Assembly: GCA_045837725.1 (NCBI GenBank)
Contig: JBEWZL010000156.1
Span: 62,001-126,000 of the forward strand
Reading direction: 5' to 3'
Source of the DNA: Vermamoeba vermiformis
Taxonomy: Eukaryota; Tubulinea; Echinamoebida
Length of the DNA stretch: 64,000 nucleotides
Each line of letters begins with the position of its first letter. The first letter of the stretch is position 1. The notes beneath the pieces are model-generated. The model saw only the letters and a list, made by a program, of their open reading frames with translations. It did no database searches and was not told the origin of the DNA. The translations under genes and the position numbers were made by a program. Positions 22,281 to 33,447 of the stretch are shown in pieces.

Positions 22281-24749
22281 ATGTCATATCTACCTGCTTT
22301 ATTGGGCCACATGTGGTGCCCAAGCGCAAGTGACATTGAGGCCTATGCGATCTCTGCCGACGAGTTGGCAGCACAAGTAAAACAACAACAAGAGCGCATT
22401 GAACACTTGAAGCATTGTATTGAGGATCGAAATCACTTTGATTCTCTTGCGCGACCTGATGGCTCTGGAGGTAATAACAGTTGACATAAAACAAATATAA
22501 ATTATTTTTGATCGTAGTAAGGATAGGTAATAATAATAACATTCAGTGATTTTAGAATTAATACATATATTCGCAAAAAAATGGACCATTTTTTTTTCTT
22601 TAAATTAACCGGATCTTTCAAAGTTTCTGGGGTTAAAATCGTGTGTGACACGGCTGGAGTTCTTCATTTTATGGATACGACATCATGGCCATATCACTAT
22701 CCATTTTGTGTGACATTTCTTAACGAACAGAGGTGGGTTCAATTCCGAATTGTATACTTCGGAATTCTAGATTCGGTCGCTAACTTTTCTTGTTAGAACT
22801 TTGGAAGTCTTCAACGAGCAAGTATATACTGGAAAAGATCGATCGATGATGTTTGCTACTATTGTCGCATACCCGAATGGTGACAAGGATAAATATTATT
22901 GCTTGGAGTTCAATCCGGCAGATCCGATGGTTCCTGGTCTCGACAAGATCAACGAGTTCTTTACTCTCGTTAAAAATGCATTTATGGGCTCGCAGCAAGT
23001 CTTGTACTTCCACCCTACCTCTGCAGCTCAGATCGAGACTATTCGAGGCAAACAACTCTTCCTACCCGTGATCCAATCATCGCAGCTCTTTGGGGATATT
23101 CCGTACAAAGTAGTGCAGCCTGGACAAGTTAAAAACAAAGTCGTGGCTATCTTCAACAAGGAGAACTACACCCAAGAAGAGTTGCAAACATGGCTCAATA
23201 TCCGCTCCGCTGAAGACATTGTAGTTATTCCGTCAGTCCCAAACGACATTCCAGCTGTCGGTGGCATCATCTGCAACGAAATTATCCCGCCTTTGTGTCA
23301 TGTGGCATTGTTGTGTCAGAATCGCAAGACACCGTGCTGTTATCGTAAAGATGCCACCACGCAGTTCTTGAAAGCCGAAATGGACAATTTGGTAGTCAGC
23401 GGAACGATAGCGAGTGTTGGATTCGCTCTTGACGGCAAAAGTAGAGGGTCCAAAGCCGAGCCAGACTCCGTGCAACCTATAACTGTTGAGGCCGTCGACA
23501 CGAAGACCGCAGAGTTGATCGATCTGAACTCACTCAAGGCCTCTGATGCACATGTGGTTGGTGCAAAAGCGGCACAGTTAGCCAAAGTCGATGCAGTCTA
23601 CGGTCAACGAGTTTTCAAGGGAACATTCACAGTGCCGTTCCATCACTACAACAAGCACGTGAACGATAACCAATCACTTCTTAAAGAGAGTTTGCATCCT
23701 ATTCTCAGCAAATTGGGCACTGTCACCAGCGCAAGTGCAAGATCCCCGAATTCGACTAAAGGCAACAACTTCGACTACAATAGGTTCTCTACTTTCGTGG
23801 ACAAAATCATTGCTGCACCTGTGGACAACGAGCTCGTGCAAAGTGTGATCGAAAGAGTCGTTCAAAACAAATGGAACGCAGTCATCTTACGCAGTTCGAC
23901 GAACGCAGAAGATCTCACTGGCTTCAACGGAGCTGGCTTGTACGAGTCTGTAGTGCTGAGAGGAGATGACACGACTAACCCTGAGAAGGTTGGTCACGCA
24001 CTGAAGACAGTGTGGGCAAGTGTGTGGTGTCCCAAGTAAGTCCCTTCCTTATATACCATGCGAGAAAGTACTAATCTCTTGACTATCAAGAGCTGTCAAA
24101 GAGCGACAATACTACAAGATGGATCATCACAAGGTACAGATGGCAGTGCTTGTACAGCCATGCATATGCGACAAGTCAACAGACGTGCAAGTGCTCATGA
24201 ACGGTGTGTGCATCACCCACGATACCTCTCGACACAAAGTCAAACACGGCTTCGTGGTTCACACGTAAGGCAACAAAGTTCAGTGCATAGTTCGAGTATC
24301 TAACCTCGTTATTAAGGTTCCCTGGAAGTGAATACAAAGTGACCAATCACTACAAAGACACCACGCCAGAAAGTGTCACGTTGTTTTTGAACCGTCAGAA
24401 AGACTCTATCGACATGCAACTGTACTCATTGTGCAACAAGAGTACGGGTCCGTTACTGACTCAATCTGATGCTGTGAAGATGGTCGAAGTGTTTGGCAAG
24501 CTTCACAACATGATCTTGGGTTCACATCACTCGATGCACAACACGACCGCCCTGGACATTGAGTTCATGATTGTCGACAACAAGGCGACGAAGATTGATC
24601 GTGACTTGGTGGTACTTCAAGCACGACCGTATCAAGTGAATGTGGCGCCAGAGGGTGTTTACTACGACGGTGAAGTCCAAATTTTTCTGATGCACTACAA
24701 CCGTCATATTTCCATGGGACCTTGTGTCGTTTCCTTCTGTTATAACTAA
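22281..24749 (+). CDS. PEP synthase/PPDK-type ATP-binding domain protein
   Basis: The body from about 22640 to 24749 encodes a pyruvate phosphate dikinase N-terminal (ATP-grasp) domain. Diagnostic parts are VGAKAAQLAKVDAV (nucleotide-binding start), VILRSSTNAEDLTGFNGAGLYES (classic RSSxxAEDL signature), WASVWCPKAVKERQYYK, QMAVLVQP, and DLVVLQARPY at the end. The family moves phosphate from ATP to a His domain to make PEP or pyruvate. Here the protein stops after the ATP-grasp; the phosphohistidine domain (TxHA) and the PEP TIM barrel are absent, so catalysis would need a partner or the protein has another role. The proposed first exon (ATG 22281, coiled SADELAAQVKQQQERIEHL) is less certain. 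The gene sits inside the gap of family copy D. Confidence 0.75.
24062..24147 (+). repeat. 86-bp duplicated segment, copy 2 (within coding gene)
   Basis: Original copy of the repeat at 21967-22052; it spans the 3' end of an intron and the exon encoding AVKERQYYKMDHHKVQMAV. Confidence 0.9.
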
Positions 24750-25516
24750 GAACTATTAAAGGTGGAACAAGCATTTGCATGCTCGAAAACTTGTTTCGCT
24801 TTAATCCAGTGAATCCACCGTTCGTGATTTAAAATCGACTCCGATCCTTACTAAGAGGGCTATAGGTTAGCAAGCTGTTTTAATACGGAATTTTGTTCGG
24901 TTGGTTGCAACCTAATCATTATTTTATTTGTGTTTTCGGAAGAGCACGGGTAACAATTTCATAATGATTTATTGCACGAATTATTAAAATATAAGACAGA
25001 TAATGAGTGCCAAGATGGTTCAACTGACGTATTTGCTTGCAGAGAGGAGCAGATCTTGTTTTTTTCTCATCTTCGTCACTTAGCGAGGTAAGTATGCAGT
25101 ATATATATTTAAATTAATTTTGGAATTATTTACAATTATAATACGGTTTCATAATTTTTGTTTGGACCAGATGGAGACATCCGTCAAAACACTCTATGCT
25201 ACAATTGAAGCCAACAATCCGTATTAATTGAGGTTATTATTGAAATCAATGAATTCATTAGAGCTGCGCACTGCATTGCAGGAACGCGTCGATGGATCGA
25301 ACGCGATTGAACTGGTACTATATTTGTTTGCTCAAATAAGGCTTAAATAATATCTAACGTTAATGAAATAGGCCTTTAGAATAAATAGGGACATGAGCAT
25401 GACGCTTGCCAGCTCAATTATTTCTGCAAAAAAACTGGAGAAGATCCAGGCTTACGCAGTCCCGCGTTACTCTTACAGCCAGGCTATGAGCTGTTCATTG
25501 AATGGCGACGAATATT
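24750..25516 (+). other. Non-family insert sequence between PEP-synthase-like gene and copy D 3' half
   Basis: AT-rich sequence with short open pieces, for example METSVKTLYATIEANNPY (from about 25170) and MTLASSIISAKKLEKIQAYA (from about 25398), flanked by possible splice sites. I do not recognise them. Family homology begins near 25517, just before an acceptor AG. Confidence 0.4.
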
Positions 25517-27056
25517 TAGTAACTTGAGAGCAGGCCACTGGAGCCATCACCTTGAACAAAACTTACACCGATTTGAACGGCAAGACTTTCTATATGAACG
25601 CCAACTCGTTGATCTATCACAACGGTAAAGCGTTAACTCATGTCTACCTCAACAATCAGGTAAGAGAAGCGAATGATATCATAAACTTTTTTGCTTAATA
25701 TTTCGCCAATTAGGCATATTTCGTGGAGTTAGTGTCTGGCCAATTGATCCCTACAAATGAATTCAGTCCTGAAAACCGCATGTTAACTTTTTCTAACGGT
25801 ACGTACTACACCTCAAAGTCCATGTTACCCTTCATAACGTCTGCTGATGTCATATGTAGTTGATCAAACGGTGCTGTCATTGGGAACGTCAACAAGAACG
25901 CGGTACTTCGAAATTACGGGATTGGATTGGAGCACGTTCAAAGTCAACGTTCGCGCTCGCCTTCCCAATGGCGGATTCGACGCGACTTATGTAAGCTAAT
26001 AGTACTTGAGACTAATAGTACCACACCGATATTAACGGTCTATAATCTGAATTAGGGAAGTGTCGTGCTTGGTGACAATTGCAGGGTTCACGTTAGCATA
26101 AACCACGTGCTTTATACTTTGGCACCGATGGCCATTCAAAACGTCGTTCCGATTCTCGAGTGCGTTGATCGCAACACGAGAATAGGGTACTTCACTTACA
26201 ACAATACTGGCTCTCTTGCCTTCTCCATGCCACAAGTCGATGACAGAAATAACCTTTCACCTATCGTAAGTTTCTCGATGTCGATGTAGTCAATGCAGTT
26301 CTAATTAAGCTCATGCTTGTGACCTAGAACGTGGCACCAGTTGAAGTCTTCTCAGTGGGTCTCGGTTCGAACTTCCCATTCTCTTCACAAGTGCTGCTGA
26401 ATGCAAGTGACTCGTACACTTGGGCGCTTGAAGACTACGTGCTGTCATTCACAATCACTCCTGCTCTCTATTGTCCCGAGTGTAAGTCTCGAGCACACTC
26501 CATTTAAATATGACACTAATTGCCACAGCGATTTCTTTCGGAATTCTCTTGACCGCCAATAGTACATTCCCTGCTGGTTTCGATCTTCTCGTACGTGACG
26601 CCTTCGTCAATGTGACTGGCATCAGCGGCAGTCGTGTGATGATAGTGGCCAAGAAACGAGCGGTGGAGCAACAACAGACCAGCCTCGAAACAGATCTTAA
26701 CGTCGCTCCTGGTAAGTTGATCAATGTGCCTTCATACGTTCAATGCTAACTGGTCCCTCACAACAGATCCGACCAATCAAGAGCCAGACCCAGCACAAGT
26801 TGTGCAACAATTCCAGAATCAACAAACTGAATTCAATCAACAACTTCAAAATCAACCAGGAGCACCGAGTGGTATTCAAACTAGTCTTTCCGGCAAACAA
26901 CAGCCAACCGCTGTTCAAGGTCAGATCCCGCCTCAACCGGTTGCACCACCAACGAGTACTTCGGAGCCAGTAGTCACTAACCCCACCTCTGCGGCAAATG
27001 CCTTGCAAGTAGTATCGAGCATTATCACCCTGGTAACTGTTATGTTTGTGTTTTAA
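25517..27056 (+). pseudogene. Family copy D, 3' half (exons 5 onward)
   Basis: From the acceptor near 25530, exons encode TGAITLNKTYTDLNGK, FVELVSGQLIP, LSLGTSTRTRYFEITGLDW, MAIQNVVPILECVDRN, DDRNNLSPI, the FPAGFDLLVRDAFVNVTG module with AKKR, the Gln-rich linker and the hydrophobic tail. All frames are open. The first part (to about 26340) is closest to copy E at 28478-29280, while the rest is nearly identical to copy C at 20660-21389, so this copy is a hybrid. The signal-peptide exon is 3.8 kb upstream at 21630; exons for the N-terminal propeller are absent. Confidence 0.75.
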
Positions 27057-27286
27057 GTTTGGACTTGGAAAATAAGTAATTTAACTTCAATATTTCTGCG
27101 ACAAATCGTATGACGGTTACATCGAATTCGTTCCGTATAATAACCTTATAGCGATAATTAGCCGGAATCTCATGAAATCACAATTTTCTATTTTTAGCAT
27201 TTCGGGCTACGATAAAATACTTCGCACTGCGCTTATTTACTATTGTACCTTTAACTTACAAAACAACGGTTCGTTGGTAATACCAA

Positions 27287-29987
27287 ATGAAGCCTTTAGT
27301 TGTTTTGCTAATTCTATTCGGAGTCGTCGGTTGGATCACCGCCACGATTACTCTAGCTAACTCTGGCTATCCAATGCCTGGAGCAAATCCTCAACGTAAT
27401 TCCAAAGTAGACAAACCGGTAGGTCATACGACAATTAGCAATTGTTGAATTGTGGGTATTTTTTAATTTTAATTTTCGAAGATCTTAAAAAAATATTCTG
27501 TTCTCCATTGTCATTTGAGAAATTGCAACCTTTAAATGTATATTTTTTAATGGCCCAGAAAAAATTAATTTGCCTTCAGGTTCGTTGCTCTGCGGTTTCA
27601 AATGGCAAGACAACGGTCTTAAACGTAATTTGGCGCTTCCCTTCAGACCCGAATAGCTCTATGCAGGTCCAGCAGAGCTCATACGACCTTATTCAGGATA
27701 GCAAGGTATGAAAATTAAGTCTAATCCGCATCTTACCTTTCTTAAAAATAGGGGGTCGGTTACGTTCTGATCTATGATTCAGGCCCTAAAATATTCAAAG
27801 TTAATACATCGGATGGCACATATGATCCATTGTTGTAGTATGTACTTAGCCAATTTAGGATCGCATCCGATCTCACGTTTTGTTAGCTTCGTTCCCGAAG
27901 AACAGCCTCTGCTAACAATGCTTGAAGAGAACAAGTTCTATTTTTCTGGAACTTCTTCAACAAATGTCATCAACACCATCACCCTGGCCCAAACTATAAG
28001 TTACAGCGATCCGTTCAGCTTTGGTGTGGTACCCATGGTACCGTACAAAAATGATTGGCTGGTCAAAGTCAGACCTGCGACCGACCTCGCGAGAACAGAT
28101 GCCCTACTGTACTTCCAAGATTCAACTTCTGTGCCTGACGCCCAGCAGCCAAACATCAACGGTGACTTCACCGGCACGACCATCAAGCCCGAAGTGTTGG
28201 TGTACAAATCAACCACAAGCTCCACGGAATTTCCCGTCATTGTTGCGGGACCTACCGAACTCGGTGGCTCTTCTATCGTGGCGTCTCCAACGTACTTCAA
28301 AACTTTGAATGTTAATATCTTTAACCACCAGATTGTTGACGATGAGGTCATCTTGATGCATCAATCGTCAGTCAGTGGTGCTGGTGGATTACTCAAACTC
28401 GACGCCGTAAGTAGTTTAAGCAAGTCATGGGATTTGGCAAACGGTCTCGTGAAATTTCATTGAAAACTAACTTGATAGCAGGTCACTGGAGCCATTACGT
28501 TGAACAAAACTTATACCGATTTGAACGGCCAGACTTTCTATATGAACGCCAACTCGTTGATCTATCACAACGGTAAAGCGTTAACTCATGTCTACAGCAA
28601 CAATCAGGTAAGAGAAGCGAATGATATAATTATAACTTCTCGCTTAATGTTTCGCCAATTAGGCATATTTCATGGAGTTAGTGACCGGCCAATTGATCCC
28701 TACAAACGACTTCATTCCTGAAAACCGCATGTTAACTTTTTCTAACGGTACGTACTACATGTTGCCTGACATGACATATACTAATAACATCATATATAGT
28801 TGATCAAACGGCGTTGTTATTGGGAACGTCTGCAAGATCGAGATACTTCGAGATTACGGGACGGGATTGGAGCACGTTCAAAGTCAACGTTCGCGCTCGC
28901 CTTCCCGATGGCGGATCCGACGCGACTTATGTACGTTAATAGTACTTGAGACTAATAGTATCACAGTGGTATTAACGGTCTATAATCTTAATTAGGGAAG
29001 TGTCGTGCTTGGCGACAATTGCCGAGTTCACGTTAGCATCAACCACGTGCTTTATACTTTGGCGCCAATGCCCATTCAAAACGTTGTTCCAATTCTCGAG
29101 TGTGTTGATCGCAACACGAGAATAGGATACTTCACTTACAACAATACTGGCTCTCTTGCCTTCTCCATCCCACAAGTTGATGACAGAAACAATCTTTCAC
29201 CAATCGTAAGTGATTCGATGTAGTCAATGCAGTTCTAATCTTATGGTTGTGACCTAGAACGTGGCACCAGTTGAAGTCTTCTCAGTGGGTCTTGGTCCGA
29301 ACTTCCCATTCTCTTCGCAAGTACTGCTGAATGCAAGTGACTCGTACACTTGGGTGCTTGAAGACTACGTGCTAACATTCACAATCACCCCTGATCTCTA
29401 CTGTCCCGAGTGTAAGTCCTGCTGACAACATGTACATCATGAAATTGATGATGATGACGGAGCATTTTGTAGCGATCAACATTGTGATCACCTTGACGGG
29501 AGACAGTCCATTCCCTGCTGGCTTCAATCTCATTGTACGAGATACATTCGTCAACGTGACTGGCATCAGCGGCAGTCGTGTCACATTGGTCACGCAGAAA
29601 CGATCCATCGAGCAACAACAGAGCACATTAGAAACTGAACTTGAGATCGCTCCTGGTGAGTAACAACAATAAATATATTTAGCCGCGGCGTCTCATCGTA
29701 GAACAGATCCAAACAATAAAGAACCTACACCAGCGCAAGTAGTCCAAGACTTCACGCAATCACAACAATACACATTCCAGCAGCAAATTCAACAACAAGA
29801 AGGAGCACCAGCAAATATTGATGTTGGTCTCTCTGGCAAGACCCAATCATCTGCTGTTCAAGGTGAAATTCCACCTGAACCAGTCGCAACACCAATGACG
29901 GTGCCAATAACTCAAAAGACCTCACCTGCCAGTGTTGTGCAAGTTGTTTGGTGTCTTATCCTAGCTCTCCTATTGGCAAGTTATTAA
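27287..29987 (+). CDS. Secreted PQQ-propeller-like surface protein, family copy E
   Basis: ATG 27287 gives MKPLVVLLILFGVVGW, then ANSGYPMPGANPQRN. Following exons read VRCSAVSNGKTTVLNVIW, GVGYVLIYDSGPKIFKVNTSDG (blade), the long exon 27890-28408, TGAITLNKTYTDLNGQ, then PMPIQNVVPILECVDRN, DDRNNLSPI and YTWVLEDYVL. The C-terminal module is FPAGFNLIVRDTFVNVTG with SRVTLVTQKR and LETELEIAP. The linker has FTQSQQYTFQQQIQQQEGAP and VQGEIPPEP, ending in a hydrophobic GPI-type tail at 29987. About 750 residues. Frame continuity across all joins suggests an intact gene, the last of the + strand cluster. Confidence 0.82.
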
Positions 29988-30048
29988 AGGAACCGACCAG
30001 GTCAAAGTAGTGAATCTGTATTAAAATATTTAAATTTATTATGATTTT

Positions 30049-33000
30049 TTACGCTTTTTTCACTTTTCCTGCGCCAAACAAGCCCAACAAATCGCTCATG
30101 GCACCACCAAAACCCTAAAAATGAATAGTTAGAACTACTATGACACCTGTCAATGTCACATTACGTACTCTGATCAGAATATAGAGAACGGCACCGTAAG
30201 CCAAAACACCGACGGAGATGAACATGTCAAAATAGAACGGCTTGGACTTAAATGCAGTCATTTGTCCGCTCGTGCTGTCGTAGAAAGCAATTTCATCGCT
30301 CGAAGTAGCGAGGGTGAAAGTTTGACGGGAGACGTCAGTCGTGTACTGGCTCAATGTTCGCTCCAATCCGGAGATGATCGTGTGGTTCTTTTCAGTGAAC
30401 GGGAACATGCGCGGGTACGAGGCCAAAGTCTCGAGCCAAGCGCCAATGAATTGATTGTCAACAGCCAACGAACCTTCGAAGATGTTGGTCTGAGTGTCAG
30501 TGCCGTAAATGTACTTGGCCAATGACTCAGCAACAAATTTGATGTTCTTTGCCAAACGATCGATATTCGCATGACGACTAACGATAACCGTGCATTAGTA
30601 CGGAAAAAAAGTTGGAAAAAGTAGAACGGATCCGACCAGATCCAGACAACGTAGTACCACTCGTATTCGATGTATTATGTAGATGAGCTAGTATATGCAT
30701 ATAGCTGCCAAGTACTTACGTGTCATCAAACAAGCCACCGCGCAAGTTGATAGGAACAGCGGCAGCATGGGATGAAATAGTGCCGGCAGCGATTCTTTGA
30801 CGTGAAAAGCGCTCGTGTTGCCAGTTGACGTCCCACTGCGAGTTGTTGATCTTCTTTTGCACCACTTCGAATTGGAGTCCGTGAGCCTTGGCAGTTTCAG
30901 TGAAATCCTGGTTCATGAACCAACGTCAGTAATCTCCAACGTTCACAATGATAGCAGAAAGTAGCAGATGCAGATCCGATCTGGTAAATTTTTCAGCGGC
31001 TCTACTTACGTTGTACAACTTGATAATATGCTTTTGCTTAGGAGGTCTTGAGACAAACAAGTTAGCACCGTCCTTTGCGCCCATCAACGAGTCCAGAGAC
31101 AACACGAATTCAATGTTGTCCAAGATCTTCTCGTCAGTGTTGTCTAACCAGTACTTGGTACCTAAAGGAAGACATTAGCAATAAATAACAAATCCTATAT
31201 TCAATTTCGAATTTAAGAACGCTAATCCGTACCAGATCAAAAAGTTCGATCCAAAATTGGACAAACAATTTAAATCGAAATAAGATTAAATCATGAGTGC
31301 ATGTATTCGTAGCATGCTTAAAGCACCTACCAGCATAATTAACGCTATCACCAGCAGTCAACAAGAACAACAAGTTGTATCGACCAGCGTTCTTTTCACT
31401 GCTCGCGTACAATTTGCTGAACAAGCGTGCCAATTCCAAGACGGAGACTACACCGCTGCCGTTGTCGTCTGCACCGCTGTTGAGGCTCTGAACAAAATAG
31501 TCAAATTAGGACCCGGCGCATAGTGCAAAAAGTAGCACGAGTAACGCGATCGAAATTTTCAAAAATCAAAAATTTAAATCGTCGTAATTAAATAATTCTA
31601 CGATTGTGTTCATTTTCTTAATATAGACGAAGTATGTTATAATATTATTCTAGGAATTAAAGTACTTACAGGTGCAGTATTGATGCCGTCGTATCGGGCC
31701 ACAAGAGCAATAGTCGGCAACATAGCATTGATAGACTTGTTCGATTCAGTCTTAGGACTCTTCTTCGTCTTTTTCTTCGTAGATTTCTTGGTCGAAGAAC
31801 TCGATTCTTCTTTTTCCTTTTCGGGCAATCGAGCGTCCTCTTCATCAGCACCCTCGTCACTCGCGTTTTTCAACTCTTCGTTCACGCTGCTAGTGCCGAC
31901 TCCAGCCAACCAACCCTACAATGTCATTAGCACTAGGCACCTTATATAAATATAATAAACGGATAGTAAATATAAATAAATTTTCCTCAAAAAAAGCGCA
32001 TCCACATCCGCCTATGCGAAAAAAATAAACTTGCTTATTTAAGCATAAATTTCATTACTATGCCAATATAATTATTAAAGGCCCTATTGTGGTACATTAT
32101 GCCGTATAATATCATTGTGAATGCACTACTAAGTTCGTACCTGAATGTTAGTGGCGAAGACATCGCGGCTAGTGCTGACAAGTTTGCTCTCGCGCAAATT
32201 GACGACGAGACGGTACTCTTTGGGATCGAGCACAGCTGTCCACGAGGATGAACTTTTTTGGTCCTTGTCCGTGGAGACTGAGGTCTTGTCGATTTCCTTA
32301 TGCGAAAAAGTCAGTACTCGTGAGATCAAACTATTTTGCAATAGTTAAACGAATTTTCGTATAGCAAATATGCTGATATACTATCCATAATAGAATTGAT
32401 GCAAATATAATTTAAACGGCTAAATTTAAAGGGTTCTACGGAAGCCTCAAAAAAAAGCGGATCTGGAAATTTTGACGGACCAAAATAAGTAGGAGTGACA
32501 TTATAATATAGCAAAAATTATGTAATATCGTGCTTACTTGATAAAGCTTGTTGAGTTCTTCAGAGCTGTAAGCAAAGTACACGGGGAACGGAATAGTTTG
32601 CTGCAACAAAAAGCGCTCGGTTTCAGCGGTCCATTTGCTGGATGAACCAGCGTTCGAAGAATTCTGCATTGAAAATATTATTATAATACAATTTGCAAAC
32701 GATTTAGACGGCAGATCACCAGCCTCGATCCAAAATGTTTTCTTTCATGAACTTATGCTCATCTCCGAGATGATAAATGAATAGCCACACGTGTAACAAA
32801 TGTTATATTTAAAATTATTAAGCATTTTTACCTGCGCAGGAAGCAACAAAAGCAATCCGCCAGCTTTCTTGTCCACAAGCTGAAAAAATTTTCAAATTAG
32901 TTTCACGTCTTATTCCTGTTCTTCTAAATTATTTATACAATAATTGGCATAAATTAACGCGTTAAATATTTGTGGAAAAGTAGGCCAGATGTCGAGCCAA

Positions 33001-33323
33001 AAAAAATATCTACAATTATTTTATAAAATTAAATTAACTAGAGGGCTCGATAATATTGCACATAAAATTACCTTTTGATAAGTAGCTTCATCAAATTGAT
33101 CAACAGGAGTGACAATGACTAATTTTGACCAAGATTCGGATGACGCTTTCAAAGTCGCTGCCAATAAATTCAATGTAGTCTTTTGAGGTCCGTAATGTAC
33201 TCCCTCTTTATCATATTGTACCATTCTATGTACATCGAATACGTGCGCTGCATCTGCTGGCAAGATCTGAGAGACGCAGATCATGCAGAAGATCACGAGC
33301 GACAGGACCACTTTATTGTTCAT
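30049..33323 (-). CDS. NCLN: Nicalin (BOS complex subunit NCLN)
   Basis: About ten exons from ATG 33323 to TAA 30049 encode roughly 560 residues, the usual nicalin length. A signal peptide (VVLSLVIFCMICVSQILPADA) leads to a lumenal aminopeptidase-like domain. Close matches to animal nicalin include LPTIALVARYDGINTAP, SGADDNGSGVVSVLELARLFSKLY, YNLLFLLTAGDSVNYAGTKYWL, NIEFVLSLDSL, SRPPKQKHIIKLYN, and WQHERFSRQRI; one TM helix (FDMFISVGVLAYGAVLYILI) precedes a short Lys-rich tail. Nicalin works with NOMO and TMEM147 in the ER multipass translocon and is not an active peptidase. A Ser/Lys-rich insert (SSSSTKKSTKKKTKKSPK, about 31740-31830) is unusual for the family. It is divergent with the ubiquitin-fusion gene, 124 bp apart. 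Confidence 0.93.
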
Positions 33324-33447
33324 TGATCGAATCATAAATAATATGGGTCCTATTGTGCACTTATGATTAAAAAAAATCCGACAAAACGCCAAAGGAAAAG
33401 AGCTGTTTTTTTCAGAACTGTTCTGTGCCCAAAGAAACACAAACACA

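Noticed and set aside
22222-22542. - strand ORF opposite the first exon of the PEP-synthase-like gene
   Set aside because: Reads as a reverse-strand shadow without splice support or homology.
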